DNA from: Bacteroidales bacterium UBA3297
Lineage (GTDB): Bacteria; Bacteroidota; Bacteroidia; Bacteroidales; Paludibacteraceae
Reading direction: 5' to 3'
Length of the DNA stretch: 64,000 nucleotides
Assembly: GCA_002362105.1 (NCBI GenBank)
Contig: DETD01000018.1
Coordinates: 62,001 to 126,000, forward strand
Shown: positions 8,874-16,523 of the stretch, piece after piece
How positions within the stretch are numbered: position 1 is the first letter of the stretch
Layout of the letters: each line of letters starts with the position of its first letter
Translations under genes and position numbers: made by a program
The notes under the pieces: model-generated
Seen by the model: the letters and a program-made list of their open reading frames with translations, nothing else
Database searches by the model: none
What the model was told of the DNA's origin: nothing

Positions 8874-9926
8874 TCACTCGTTCAGGGCCGATTGTACAGC
8901 CTTATCGTTATTCACATAATAATTTAGCAGTAAGACAACACTAACGCCAAAGAACAGCGAAAGGACCGATTCGGCGAACGTATCGTAAAGTCCGTGCATT
9001 ACTGCCGGCAGGGCAATCGCCAAAAAATAGAGGAATTGACGGTATCGCGGTTTCAAGACAGCGAACGATATGAAATAACCCGCCAAGCCACTGCACATGG
9101 AGTGGAAGAACGGCAGACTGGTAAGACGCGCTATATTCATAAAGAACGAGGTGTTGTAATCTAATTGTCGGTTGACCTCCATCTGGTATTCTACTCCCTC
9201 GTAAACGCCGAATCCAATTCCACACATCACCCCATAAAAGACCATGGTTTGCGGTACCAACGGGACTTTAGAGCGGTTAGCGACCAAAATCAGCGGTATT
9301 GCTTTGACGAGTTCTTCCGTCACACCCACACCCAGCACATAGCCCAGACTGTTCGACAAGAACCCTTCGTTTTCTACTAACGCATAAAAGAAATTCAAGC
9401 GGTTTATGCCCAGCGACCACACGAAGAACATAAGAATTTGAACAGCAAAGAAGAGCCAGGCTGTCAATCGAAAATCTACCTGTTTGGTCTTGAACATATA
9501 GTAATAGAATGCGCCCCAAATAAGCGAGAAGTAAAGGGCAATAGCATAGAAAGTCACCAAATCGACATCGGGCAGTAGGTGCATACCCACCAAAGGGGCC
9601 AATCCTATAATACCCAAAAGCATAAGGCGGGAGTCTTTCCTTATTTCCGACCACTTGAATATATCGCGGCTGAACCAGATGCGTGAGCCGATATTCCGCG
9701 CCTGCTCCAGTATGGAGCCCTCATTTTCGGGTGTCACCTTTATTTGATGGAGTTTCAGGACATCGCCAACCGACACTTTCTTGTCTGTAACCGAGTTGCT
9801 GCTAGGCGTCTCTTCTATCACACAGTCCTGTTTCAACAATTGTCCTATTTTAACCAATTCAGCCAAGCGACTGGGTTCGTAGGGGCCAAACATCTTTTTC
9901 CCACGACTGACATAATAACTATTCAT
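8874..9926 (-). CDS. PrsW-family intramembrane metalloprotease with N-terminal GYF-like domain
   Basis: Membrane protein of 350 residues. Residues 1-60 look like a GYF_2/DUF4339 domain (NSYYVSRGKKMFGPYEPSRL), a cytosolic peptide-binding module often fused to membrane proteins in Bacteroidota. The rest has seven or eight hydrophobic segments and the PrsW (M82) signature: E204-E205-x-x-K208 (TEELVKA), a Glu in FGVYEGVEY, His275 in FFHSM, and His311/Asp315 in MHGLYD. In Bacillus, PrsW performs site-1 cleavage of an anti-sigma factor; no anti-sigma gene is nearby, so the substrate is unknown. The upstream in-frame ATG at 9956 lies inside a terminator hairpin, so I place the start at 9926. Confidence 0.85.
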   Translation of the reverse strand: MNSYYVSRGKKMFGPYEPSRLAELVKIGQLLKQDCVIEETPSSNSVTDKKVSVGDVLKLHQIKVTPENEGSILEQARNIGSRIWFSRDIFKWSEIRKDSRLMLLGIIGLAPLVGMHLLPDVDLVTFYAIALYFSLIWGAFYYYMFKTKQVDFRLTAWLFFAVQILMFFVWSLGINRLNFFYALVENEGFLSNSLGYVLGVGVTEELVKAIPLILVANRSKVPLVPQTMVFYGVMCGIGFGVYEGVEYQMEVNRQLDYNTSFFMNIARLTSLPFFHSMCSGLAGYFISFAVLKPRYRQFLYFLAIALPAVMHGLYDTFAESVLSLFFGVSVVLLLNYYVNNDKAVQSALNE

Positions 9927-9938
9927 ACCGGTATAAAA

Positions 9939-9963
9939 TAAGGGGGACGAATCCATCCCCCTA
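9939..9963 (-). terminator. Terminator after the methyltransferase gene
   Basis: AGGGGGA/TCCCCCT arms with an 8-base loop, followed on the minus strand by TTATTTTATA. It separates the methyltransferase from the PrsW gene. Confidence 0.7.
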
Positions 9964-9986
9964 AAAGATTATTATTAAATAAAAAA

Positions 9987-11075
9987 TTATGCTTTTTTGC
10001 AGATAAGAACGGAATGACCCAAGCCCAAGCCATCGCGGCATTCTTCCAATTCGAGGCCTGCCTGACTGATCATACGGAAGAGGTCTTCCGAGAAGAACAT
10101 CTTACTGTTACCGTTAGCCATAGCAGTAAAATAAACACTGGCCATAGCCAAACTGAACGAGGCAGTTTCAAAACGCTGACGGTCCCACAAGGTTTCCATA
10201 ATGTAGAGACGGGAATCGGCAGACATCGACTTAGCCGCACGAGTAAGGATGCTAACCACCTGCTCTTCCGAGAAACAGTCGAGGAACTGCGACATCCAGA
10301 TAGCGTCGAACCCGGTAGGGAATGCCTGACTGTCGTCGAGCAAGTTGGCCGGATATCCACCAATACGTTCACAACCGGCATGGCAGTTGGTAGCCTGTCG
10401 CATCAGTTCAATCTGCTGTGGCAGGTCCATAATGGTCACCTTAACAGTAGGGTCGTAATCGATACACTGCACCGCCCAACGTCCCGTGTTGCCACCAACA
10501 TCGAGCAAAAACTTCGGCTTGCGGCTAAAAACAAGTTCTAGAGCCTCGGGGAAAGAGTTGTCGGAATAATAGTGGTCGTAACCGAACCAACTCTTCTGCA
10601 CCTGTTTTGGGAGGGAAGACAAACCTTCATAAATAGTTGGCCAAGAACCGAACACTTTCAAACCTTCTGGTTTACCGTTTTTCAAGGCTTCTTCCAACGA
10701 GAAGAGGCCCAAGTAGTTAACATCGTGATTGAAATTCAGGTCACGCAGTGCCATACCATCGTGCAAGAAGAAACGGGCTACTTTTGTAACACAGAACTTG
10801 CCTTCTTCGTTCAAGTACACGGTACCAATAACCAAAGAACCTTCAAGCAATATTTGTGCTGCATAATGAGAAATACCCTTAATTTCCGCAACTTCGTCAA
10901 TAGAAAGACCTTTCTTATTGTCGGCAAGAAGTGTAAAGATACCCCATTTTACCATCACATTAGTCACCTGGAACACAACCGGGCTCCAAGCGATAAACTG
11001 GGCGAAGCGCTGGGCTTCGAGGGCCGGCATTGAATCTTTTCCATATGCTTCGGCCTGAGGAGACGACAATTTCAT
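9987..11075 (-). CDS. SAM-dependent methyltransferase, O-methyltransferase type
   Basis: A 362-residue class I methyltransferase with the two-part layout of plant- and hydroxyneurosporene-type O-methyltransferases. It has an N-terminal winged-helix dimerisation region (about 30-110, with FTLLADNKKGLSIDEVAE) and a C-terminal Rossmann domain with the SAM motif FLLDVGGNTGRWAV near residue 190 and TIMDLPQQIELM after it. DAIWMSQFLDCFSEEQ occupies the position of motif IV. The methyl acceptor is unknown. It is a single-gene unit: terminators separate it from the PrsW gene downstream and from metY upstream. A -7 element (TATATTTG, minus strand, 11097-11104) lies just upstream. Confidence 0.85.
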   Translation of the reverse strand: MKLSSPQAEAYGKDSMPALEAQRFAQFIAWSPVVFQVTNVMVKWGIFTLLADNKKGLSIDEVAEIKGISHYAAQILLEGSLVIGTVYLNEEGKFCVTKVARFFLHDGMALRDLNFNHDVNYLGLFSLEEALKNGKPEGLKVFGSWPTIYEGLSSLPKQVQKSWFGYDHYYSDNSFPEALELVFSRKPKFLLDVGGNTGRWAVQCIDYDPTVKVTIMDLPQQIELMRQATNCHAGCERIGGYPANLLDDSQAFPTGFDAIWMSQFLDCFSEEQVVSILTRAAKSMSADSRLYIMETLWDRQRFETASFSLAMASVYFTAMANGNSKMFFSEDLFRMISQAGLELEECRDGLGLGHSVLICKKA

Positions 11076-11208
11076 TTATTAAAAAAAATAATTATACAAA
11101 TATAAGAAGAATAATGTAATTGAAAAATCAAAAGACCAAGTTAAGCGCCTATTAATGAAGAGCAGACACGCTAATTATTCATTTTTTTCGAACTTCAGGC
11201 ATAAAAAA

Positions 11209-11240
11209 ATCCCAGAAGCGGTGAAACTCGCTCTGGGATT
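11209..11240 (-). terminator. Terminator of the O-acetylhomoserine sulfhydrylase gene
   Basis: ATCCCAGA-CG / CG-CTGGGAT arms; on the minus strand the hairpin is followed by a run of seven T. Confidence 0.85.
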
Positions 11241-11278
11241 ATAGTAGTTAAATCCGTTCTGAAACAGAACAGATTGTA

Positions 11279-12565
11279 TTAAGCATTCTTCAATGCCTGT
11301 TCGAGGTCGGCAATAATATCTTCAGCACCCTCAATACCCACCGAGAAGCGGATAAGGGTTGGATCGATGCCGGCAGCGCGGAGCTGTTCATCGCTCAACT
11401 GACGGTGAGTGTGGCTTGCCGGATGAAGCACGCAAGTGCGCGCGTCGGCTACATGTGTAGCAATAGCAGCCAGCTTGAGGCTGTCCATAAAGCGGATAGC
11501 AGCGTCGCGACCACCCTTCAAACCGAAGGTAACCACACCACAGGTCTGTCCGTTACGGAACTGCTTCTGTACCAAATCGTAATACTTGCTGTCCTTCAAG
11601 CCTGGATAGTTAATCCAATCAACCTTAGGGTGTTTCTTCAAGTACTCGGCAACAGCCAACGCATTCTCGCAGTGGCGAGGCATACGCAAGTGGAGGGTCT
11701 CGATAGAGTTGTTCAACAAGAACGCGTGCATTGGGCTCTGGATAGAACCGAAGTCACGCATCAACTGTGCGGTAGCCTTTACAATGAAAGCACCCTTGCC
11801 GAAAGCCTTGCTGTAAGCCAAACCATGGTATGAAGGGTCTGGAGCAGTCAAGCCAGGGAACTTGTCGGCATGCGCATCCCAATCGAAGTTACCACTGTCT
11901 ACAATACATCCACCCACAGTGTTGGCATGGCCGTCGAGGTACTTGGTGGTTGAGTGGGTCACAATGTCGCAACCGAACTCAAACGGACGGCAGTTGTATG
12001 GTGTAGGGAATGTGTTGTCCATAATCAAAGGCACTCCATTGCTGTGCGCCAACTTGGCGAACTTCTCGATATCGAGAACGCTAAGTGTTGGATTGGTAAT
12101 GGTTTCGGCAAACACACACTTGGTGTTCGGACGGAAAGCTTTCTGCAATTCTTCTAGAGGAGCGTCTTGGTCAACGAAAGTAACCTCAATGCCCAACTTC
12201 TTCATAGTAACACCGAAAAGGTTGAACGTGCCACCATAGATGGAAGCGGCAGAGATGAAGTGGTCGCCTGCCTCGCAGAGGTTGAAAATTGCATAGAAGT
12301 TAGCCGCCTGGCCCGATGAGGTCAGCATACCTGCCACACCGCCTTCGAGTTTTGCGATTTTGTCTGCAACCACATCATTTGACGGATTCTGCAAACGGGT
12401 ATAGAAGTAACCACTTGCCTTCAGGTCGAACAAGTCGGCCATCTGTTCAGTGCTGTCATACTTGAAGGTAGTTGACTGATAGATTGGCAATTGGCGAGAC
12501 TCGCCATTCTTCGGTTTCCAGCCCTCTTGAACGCAGAGCGTATCGATACTTTGTTTCTTTTCCAT
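11279..12565 (-). CDS. metY: O-acetylhomoserine aminocarboxypropyltransferase (sulfhydrylase)
   Basis: Pyridoxal-phosphate enzyme of the Cys/Met metabolism family. It makes homocysteine (or methionine with methanethiol) from O-acetylhomoserine and sulfide in the cytosol. At 428 residues it has the length of MetY rather than the shorter MetB/MetC (about 380-400). The cofactor lysine is Lys208 in THSTTKYLDGHAN, and other family marks are YTRLQNPSNDV near 55, SSGQAANF near 84, AETITNPT near 154 and a C-terminal HPASHTHRQLSDEQL. It is monocistronic, with a -7 element at 12597-12604 and its own terminator. I saw no recognisable SAM-responsive riboswitch in the short leader. Confidence 0.92.
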   Translation of the reverse strand: MEKKQSIDTLCVQEGWKPKNGESRQLPIYQSTTFKYDSTEQMADLFDLKASGYFYTRLQNPSNDVVADKIAKLEGGVAGMLTSSGQAANFYAIFNLCEAGDHFISAASIYGGTFNLFGVTMKKLGIEVTFVDQDAPLEELQKAFRPNTKCVFAETITNPTLSVLDIEKFAKLAHSNGVPLIMDNTFPTPYNCRPFEFGCDIVTHSTTKYLDGHANTVGGCIVDSGNFDWDAHADKFPGLTAPDPSYHGLAYSKAFGKGAFIVKATAQLMRDFGSIQSPMHAFLLNNSIETLHLRMPRHCENALAVAEYLKKHPKVDWINYPGLKDSKYYDLVQKQFRNGQTCGVVTFGLKGGRDAAIRFMDSLKLAAIATHVADARTCVLHPASHTHRQLSDEQLRAAGIDPTLIRFSVGIEGAEDIIADLEQALKNA

Positions 12566-12596
12566 TCTATTTTTATTACATTATATAATTTTAAAA

Positions 12597-12604
12597 CAAA
12601 GTTA
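12597..12604 (-). promoter_or_regulatory. -7 element upstream of metY
   Basis: TAACTTTG on the minus strand, about 30 bases before the metY start. The -33 region (TTC instead of TTG) is weak. Confidence 0.4.
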
Positions 12605-12694
12605 GTGAAAAATAGGAGAATCTAGAACGAATTTTGAACTTCCAAAAGCAAAAAAAGGCCGAATTAATCAGAAAAACAGGTCTGTAAAGGAGGC

Positions 12695-12754
12695 ATAAAA
12701 AATGCCGACAACCAGCAAAATCCGTTTAGACGTCGGTCGCAAGTTATCGGCATT
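12695..12754 (-). terminator. Long-loop terminator of the paaK operon
   Basis: AATGCCGA-AAC pairs with GTT-TCGGCATT across about 30 bases that can fold internally. On the minus strand the second arm runs into TTTTTTAT. It lies just after the last gene of the ligase/ACT/thioesterase operon. Confidence 0.65.
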
Positions 12755-12781
12755 ATTTATCACTAGAGCAGACCTCAAAAA

Positions 12782-13195
12782 TCACATCAGTCCGTCAAAC
12801 TCCATTTCTTTTTTCAACCGGTAGGCCAGTCCTGTACACGTAGCCAGTATCTCGCCATCTTGGTTCTTCACCCTAATATCGCAGTACGGCAGTTTGTAAT
12901 GGTTTACCGTTTCAACACATTCGGCAATAAGATGGTCGCCCAGTTTTGCCGATTTGATAAAGGTGACCGTATTAGAGATGCCTAAAGAAAGGATGCCGTG
13001 GCAGTTGGCTACGCCTGCAAAACTCAGGTCGGCAAGCGTATACAGCACACCACCCTGACAGACACCAGCCGCATTGAGGTGCCGTTCCTCCACCGTCAGT
13101 TCGGCGCGGGCATAACCCTCGCGTATTTCAGTAAGCCGCGCACCAATGCCCGTAGCAAACCGGTCGTCTCTGTTCAGTCGTTCCAATAAAGTCAT
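12782..13195 (-). CDS. PaaI-family hotdog thioesterase
   Basis: A 137-residue hotdog-fold acyl-CoA thioesterase. The motif NAAGVCQGGVLYTLADLSFA matches the PaaI active-site helix (HxxGxxHGGxxxxLxDxxxG-like, with Asn/Gln replacements of both His). Hydrolysis of aryl-CoA (such as phenylacetyl-CoA) is the known PaaI role. Its position in one operon with phenylacetate-CoA ligase supports it, as a release valve for stalled aryl-CoA. The start codon overlaps the stop of the ACT-domain gene by four bases, implying translational coupling. Substrate is inferred from context. Confidence 0.85.
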   Translation of the reverse strand: MTLLERLNRDDRFATGIGARLTEIREGYARAELTVEERHLNAAGVCQGGVLYTLADLSFAGVANCHGILSLGISNTVTFIKSAKLGDHLIAECVETVNHYKLPYCDIRVKNQDGEILATCTGLAYRLKKEMEFDGLM

Positions 13196-13584
13196 TTAGC
13201 GCAATCAGATATTATTCGGTTACAGCCCTCAATATCGTCGGTGCAGATGACCACATTGGCCTTGTCGCCCTGCGAGAAAGCGTACATATATTCGATAGAG
13301 ATGCCAGCGTCTGAAATTTTCTGGATATACTTAGACAAAGTGCCTGGTGTATCGTCCATAGAAACAAAGCAAACAGAGGCCTTTGTTACGGCAAACGACT
13401 TTTCTTGAAGCACTTTGACGGCCTTGTCGTTATTATCAGTAATAAGGCGCAATATACCGAAATCGCTACTTTCGCTCAAAGTGAAGGCCTGCAGGTTGAC
13501 ACCAGCCGCACCCAGCAAAGAAGTAACTTCGGAGATACGTCCAACCGAATTGTTCAAGAAGACGCACAACTGATCAATAATCAT
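13192..13584 (-). CDS. Tandem ACT-domain protein
   Basis: A 130-residue protein made of two ACT domains (about 1-65, starting IIDQLCVFLNNSVGRISEVT, and 70-130, starting VCFVSMDDTPGTLSKYIQKI). ACT domains bind amino acids and act as sensors; stand-alone pairs of this type are commonly encoded beside phenylacetate-CoA ligase in anaerobes. It has no catalytic domain. It is placed between the ligase and the thioesterase, 30 bases after the former and overlapping the latter. A role in sensing phenylalanine or a related amino acid is inference. Confidence 0.85.
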   Translation of the reverse strand: MIIDQLCVFLNNSVGRISEVTSLLGAAGVNLQAFTLSESSDFGILRLITDNNDKAVKVLQEKSFAVTKASVCFVSMDDTPGTLSKYIQKISDAGISIEYMYAFSQGDKANVVICTDDIEGCNRIISDCAK

Positions 13585-13613
13585 AAGTAGGAGTTATTTA
13601 ATTAAAAGGATTT

Positions 13614-14924
13614 TTATTTAGAAAGATTACGCTTGTCTAAAACATGCTTTGCCTTGCCCATAGAGCGTTCGATGCTGTTTGGTTCGACGATGTGAACCAC
13701 AGGCTTGATGCCAAGCACGCTGACCAAACGGCCAACCAAACGGTCTTTAATATGCAAAAGTTTATCCATAGACTCGCCGTAGAATTCAGGACGGAGTTCC
13801 ACTTCGATATCGAAAGTGTCGACATTGTTCACACGGTCAACCGTAACGAAATACTGTCCGGTAAACTCAGGAAGCTCCAAAATACAGCTTTCAATAGTAG
13901 AAGGGAACACGTTCACACCACGGATGATGAGCATGTCGTCGCTACGGCCCAAAATACGGCCCATACGCACCATTGTACGGCCACAACGGCACTTGTCGTA
14001 AATAAGGTGGGTAAGGTCACGTGTACGGTAGCGGACAACCGGCATACCTTCTTTAGTAAGAGTGGTGAACACAAGCTCACCCTCTTGTCCAGGTTCTACA
14101 GGTTGCAACGTAACCGGATCGATAATTTCAGGGAAGAACATGTCTTCCCAAAGGTGTGTGCCGTCTTGATACTCGCACTCGCCACCCACGCCAGGACCAG
14201 AAACTTCGGTCAAGCCGTAAATATCGTAGGCTTTAATCTTAAGCTTATTTTCCAACTCCTTACGCATGTTTTCGGTCCAAGGTTCTGCACCAAAAATACC
14301 TACGCGAAGATGGAGGTCTCTATCGACATCAATATTAGGGTCGTTTTCAATACTTTCAGCCAGATAAAGGGCATAAGAAGGAGTACAGCACAAAGCAGAA
14401 GTCTTCAAATCCTTCATCAACAAAAGCTGTTTCGAAGTATTACCACTGCTGGTAGGCAGAACGGCAGCACCCACCTTCTGGGCGCCATCGTGCGCACCCA
14501 AGCCACCAGTAAATAGGCCATAGCCATAAGACACCTGCACAACGTCTTCCTTCGTAACACCATAAGCGGTCAGGCAACGGGCAACACCCTCAGACCAGCA
14601 GTCGAGGTCGTGCTGGGTATAGCCGGCAACGATAGGTTTGCCAGTGGTACCGCTTGACGCATGAAAACGCACGATATCCTTCATAGGAGCAGCGAAAGTA
14701 TCGGTAGGATAATAGTCGCGAAGATCCTGTTTCTTCATGAAAGGCAGTTTGCTAATGTCATCGATAGACTTTATGTCTTCTGGTTTTACGCCAGCCTCGT
14801 CCATACGCTCGCGGTAGAACTTGACATTGTCGTAAGTATATTTCACCAGTTTAACCAGTCTTTCACTTTGCAGTTGGCGCAACTGGAGGCGCTCCATGGT
14901 TTCTATTCGTTCGTTGAAATACAT
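13614..14924 (-). CDS. paaK: Phenylacetate-CoA ligase
   Basis: ATP-dependent adenylate-forming enzyme that makes phenylacetyl-CoA (or an indolyl/aryl acetate analogue) in the cytosol. The 436-residue length is typical. Visible are the P-loop-like FHASSGTTGKPIVAGYT near residue 90, YGLTEVSGPGVGGEC near 240, and the C-terminal domain with GRSDDMLIIRGVNVFPS and the lysine-containing GKAKHVLDKR end. In gut anaerobes the enzyme often partners indolepyruvate:ferredoxin oxidoreductase, but no iorAB genes lie here. It heads a three-gene operon with the ACT protein and a PaaI thioesterase. A perfect 16-base palindrome near its predicted transcript start may be an operator. Confidence 0.9.
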   Translation of the reverse strand: MYFNERIETMERLQLRQLQSERLVKLVKYTYDNVKFYRERMDEAGVKPEDIKSIDDISKLPFMKKQDLRDYYPTDTFAAPMKDIVRFHASSGTTGKPIVAGYTQHDLDCWSEGVARCLTAYGVTKEDVVQVSYGYGLFTGGLGAHDGAQKVGAAVLPTSSGNTSKQLLLMKDLKTSALCCTPSYALYLAESIENDPNIDVDRDLHLRVGIFGAEPWTENMRKELENKLKIKAYDIYGLTEVSGPGVGGECEYQDGTHLWEDMFFPEIIDPVTLQPVEPGQEGELVFTTLTKEGMPVVRYRTRDLTHLIYDKCRCGRTMVRMGRILGRSDDMLIIRGVNVFPSTIESCILELPEFTGQYFVTVDRVNNVDTFDIEVELRPEFYGESMDKLLHIKDRLVGRLVSVLGIKPVVHIVEPNSIERSMGKAKHVLDKRNLSK

Positions 14925-14963
14925 AGTGTATGAAATTAAAGGCTATAAGCCTAGCTCTAAACT

Positions 14964-14979
14964 TGCTTTTATAAAAGCA
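14964..14979. promoter_or_regulatory. Perfect 16-base palindrome at the paaK promoter
   Basis: TGCTTTTATAAAAGCA is self-complementary. It lies just downstream of a possible promoter on the minus strand (TTG at 15013-15015, 21 bases, TAATTTG at 14985-14991), so it would overlap the transcription start. No regulator gene is adjacent. Confidence 0.4.
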
Positions 14980-14991
14980 CTTGACAAATTA

Positions 14992-15572
14992 CCGAATTTT
15001 TTGGTTAGAAAACAACAAAACGAAAAGAAAAAAGGCAAATCTAGCGCATTTTTGCCACTTATTTACGGAAATAACTGCATATTATCTGCACAAAACATTC
15101 TCTACGAAGTCCCCGACAATATAGTACACAGACCGAAAAAGGCAACCCAAAGAGAGTAAGTGCATCAAAACCCTGCACTACCCCATTATACTAAAAAAGG
15201 TGCATCAAAACTGATACACCTCAGAATAAAAGAGATACGTCCTAGGCAAAAACATAACACTAGTTAGAAATTACAGGGTTACATAATAACACACAAGATC
15301 ATCATACAATTAATAGGTTTAGAGTTTTTGACACATTTCCGTTTAACTTAATAGATTAACTATAATCTTTTATTCTGTTGCAAAGATAAGCAAATCCATC
15401 GTTCATTAAAAATATTTAAGTAAATTATTATTAACATATATACAAAAATATTTCCCACGAATTATTTCCCACTAGATTACGAAACAAAAAGAAGGTGAAG
15501 CTCAAGAATTGCAGAGGTGCGGGGAAAAGCGTAACTTTACCTGCAAACAAAAAAACTAACATTATACAAAAT
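14992..15572. other. AT-rich intergenic stretch, possible minus-strand transcript
   Basis: About 580 bases without a convincing gene. It contains a hairpin with a minus-strand T run (15198-15221), a possible minus-strand -7 box (TATCTTTG, 15381-15388) and two copies of TTTCCCAC near 15452-15471. The frame from 14896 to 15159 has no coding character. Confidence 0.4.
15191..15221 (-). terminator. Orphan minus-strand terminator
   Basis: AGGTG-ATCA/TGAT-CACCT arms; on the minus strand the stem is followed by TTTTTT. No gene is known to end here, so it suggests a short non-coding transcript starting near 15374. Confidence 0.5.
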
Positions 15573-15974
15573 ATGAGACTTATAGCCATACCAACCGTCG
15601 ACGGGATGGTAGATAACCATTTCGGGCACTGCGACCATTACACCATTTTTCGCGTAAATGACGATAACAAGATTGAAAGCTGCGAACGTTTGGACTCGCC
15701 ACAGGAATGCGGATGCAAATCGAACATCTCCAGCGTTATGCAAGAGATGGGTATAACCATCATGCTGGCTGGAAACATGGGGAATGGAGCCTTCAACAAA
15801 CTAAACGAGCATGGTATAAGCGTAGTAAGGGGTTGCTCGGGGAAAGTGGAAGATGTGCTTCAAAGCTATCTTGATGGTACTTTGGCCGACAATGGTGAGG
15901 CTTGCGACCACCACGACTGCAACCACCACGAGTCGAAGCCACAATTCACCTACATCAGACCTAGCGAACAGTAA
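15573..15974 (+). CDS. NifX/NifB-type dinitrogenase Fe-Mo cofactor domain protein
   Basis: A 133-residue protein of the dinitrogenase iron-molybdenum cofactor biosynthesis superfamily. It starts MRLIAIPTVDGMVDNHFGHC, the hallmark of the domain, has CGCKSNISSVMQEMGI in the middle, and ends with a His/Cys-rich tail (CDHHDCNHHESK) likely to bind metal. No nitrogenase genes are nearby, so it is one of the many non-nitrogenase members thought to carry or insert iron-sulfur or metal centres. The in-frame GTG at 15495 would add 26 residues unlike the family, so the ATG at 15573 is chosen. It is the gene just upstream of the leucine operon but is separated from it by about 350 bases and a promoter. 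Confidence 0.8.
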   Translation: MRLIAIPTVDGMVDNHFGHCDHYTIFRVNDDNKIESCERLDSPQECGCKSNISSVMQEMGITIMLAGNMGNGAFNKLNEHGISVVRGCSGKVEDVLQSYLDGTLADNGEACDHHDCNHHESKPQFTYIRPSEQ

Positions 15975-16257
15975 AAGACAAAGTCAAAAACGTATTTTGC
16001 TAACAATCTAACAGCAGAAACCAGACAAAACTGCGGATTTTTCACCATTTCTAACGGGAAAATGAAGTTGCTCTGCAAAAAAATGACATTTTTTCAAAAT
16101 CCCTTAAAAGTAACAATCTAAAGTTTTAAGGGCGTAAAAAGCGATATAAAACAATAAATCATAACTTAAAGCACGCTATTTTCTACAAATCGTAACTTTT
16201 AAAGGCTTTAATTTACTAGTTTAAAAACAAAGCAACAAGAAAAATAAGTCAAGAATA
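15975..16257. other. Intergenic stretch upstream of the leu promoter
   Basis: AT-rich, no coding frame. I see only a short direct repeat, AAAAAGCGAT (near 16136 and again near 16311), whose meaning is unknown. Confidence 0.5.
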
Positions 16258-16288
16258 TTGCTTAACAACATATTTTTCAGTAATTTTG
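16258..16288 (+). promoter_or_regulatory. Promoter of the leucine operon
   Basis: TTG (16258-16260), 20 bases, TAATTTTG (16281-16288). Consensus sequence and spacing. Transcription would begin near 16295, about 30 bases before the leader peptide. Confidence 0.75.
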
Positions 16289-16323
16289 TAGTGTAAATAA
16301 GCGAAACTTAAAAAGCGATTAAA

Positions 16324-16389
16324 ATGAGAACAATTATAGCCATACTACACCTCACCCTACTAATTCTCTTGCAACGCAAGGGGAAGTGA
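16324..16389 (+). CDS. leuL: Leucine operon leader peptide
   Basis: A 21-codon frame contains 6 Leu and 4 Ile codons, packed into codons 4-16 (five of the Leu in codons 10-16 plus codon 8). The Leu codons are CTA, CTC and TTG. The frame ends QRKGK with TGA at 16387. It lies between the leu promoter and the attenuator hairpin. Its stop codon is inside the GGGAAGTGAG segment that can pair with the loop and 5' arm of the terminator. This is the classical arrangement of ribosome-mediated attenuation. Ile codons may allow joint sensing of branched-chain amino acids. Confidence 0.8.
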   Translation: MRTIIAILHLTLLILLQRKGK

Positions 16390-16437
16390 GATTTGTGGCT
16401 ATACATACCATACAAGACAAAGCCTTTCTCACTTCCC
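16381..16437 (+). promoter_or_regulatory. Antiterminator pairing of the leu attenuator
   Basis: GGGAAGTGAG (16381-16390) is perfectly complementary to CTCACTTCCC (16428-16437). The second segment overlaps the last four bases of the terminator's 5' arm and most of its loop. Ribosome stalling at the Leu codons leaves the first segment free; a ribosome that reaches the stop codon covers it. Confidence 0.75.
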
Positions 16438-16460
16438 AATGAGAAAGGCTTTTCTCATTT
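16419..16460 (+). terminator. Attenuator terminator of the leucine operon
   Basis: Perfect 13-bp stem (AAAGCCTTTCTCA with TGAGAAAGGCTTT), 8-base loop, then TTCTCATTT. It lies 72 bases before the leuA start, with no other gene for it to terminate. Confidence 0.85.
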
Positions 16461-16523
16461 ATATGCGAATTGCCGTAAAAAGTTAAGCGCCTAACAAAGA
16501 ACAAATTAAAAAAATATACCATT

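Noticed and set aside
14896..15159. 87-residue plus frame upstream of the NifX-like gene
   Set aside because: Lys/Asn-rich composition of AT-rich non-coding DNA, overlap with the paaK start and promoter, no ribosome-binding context.
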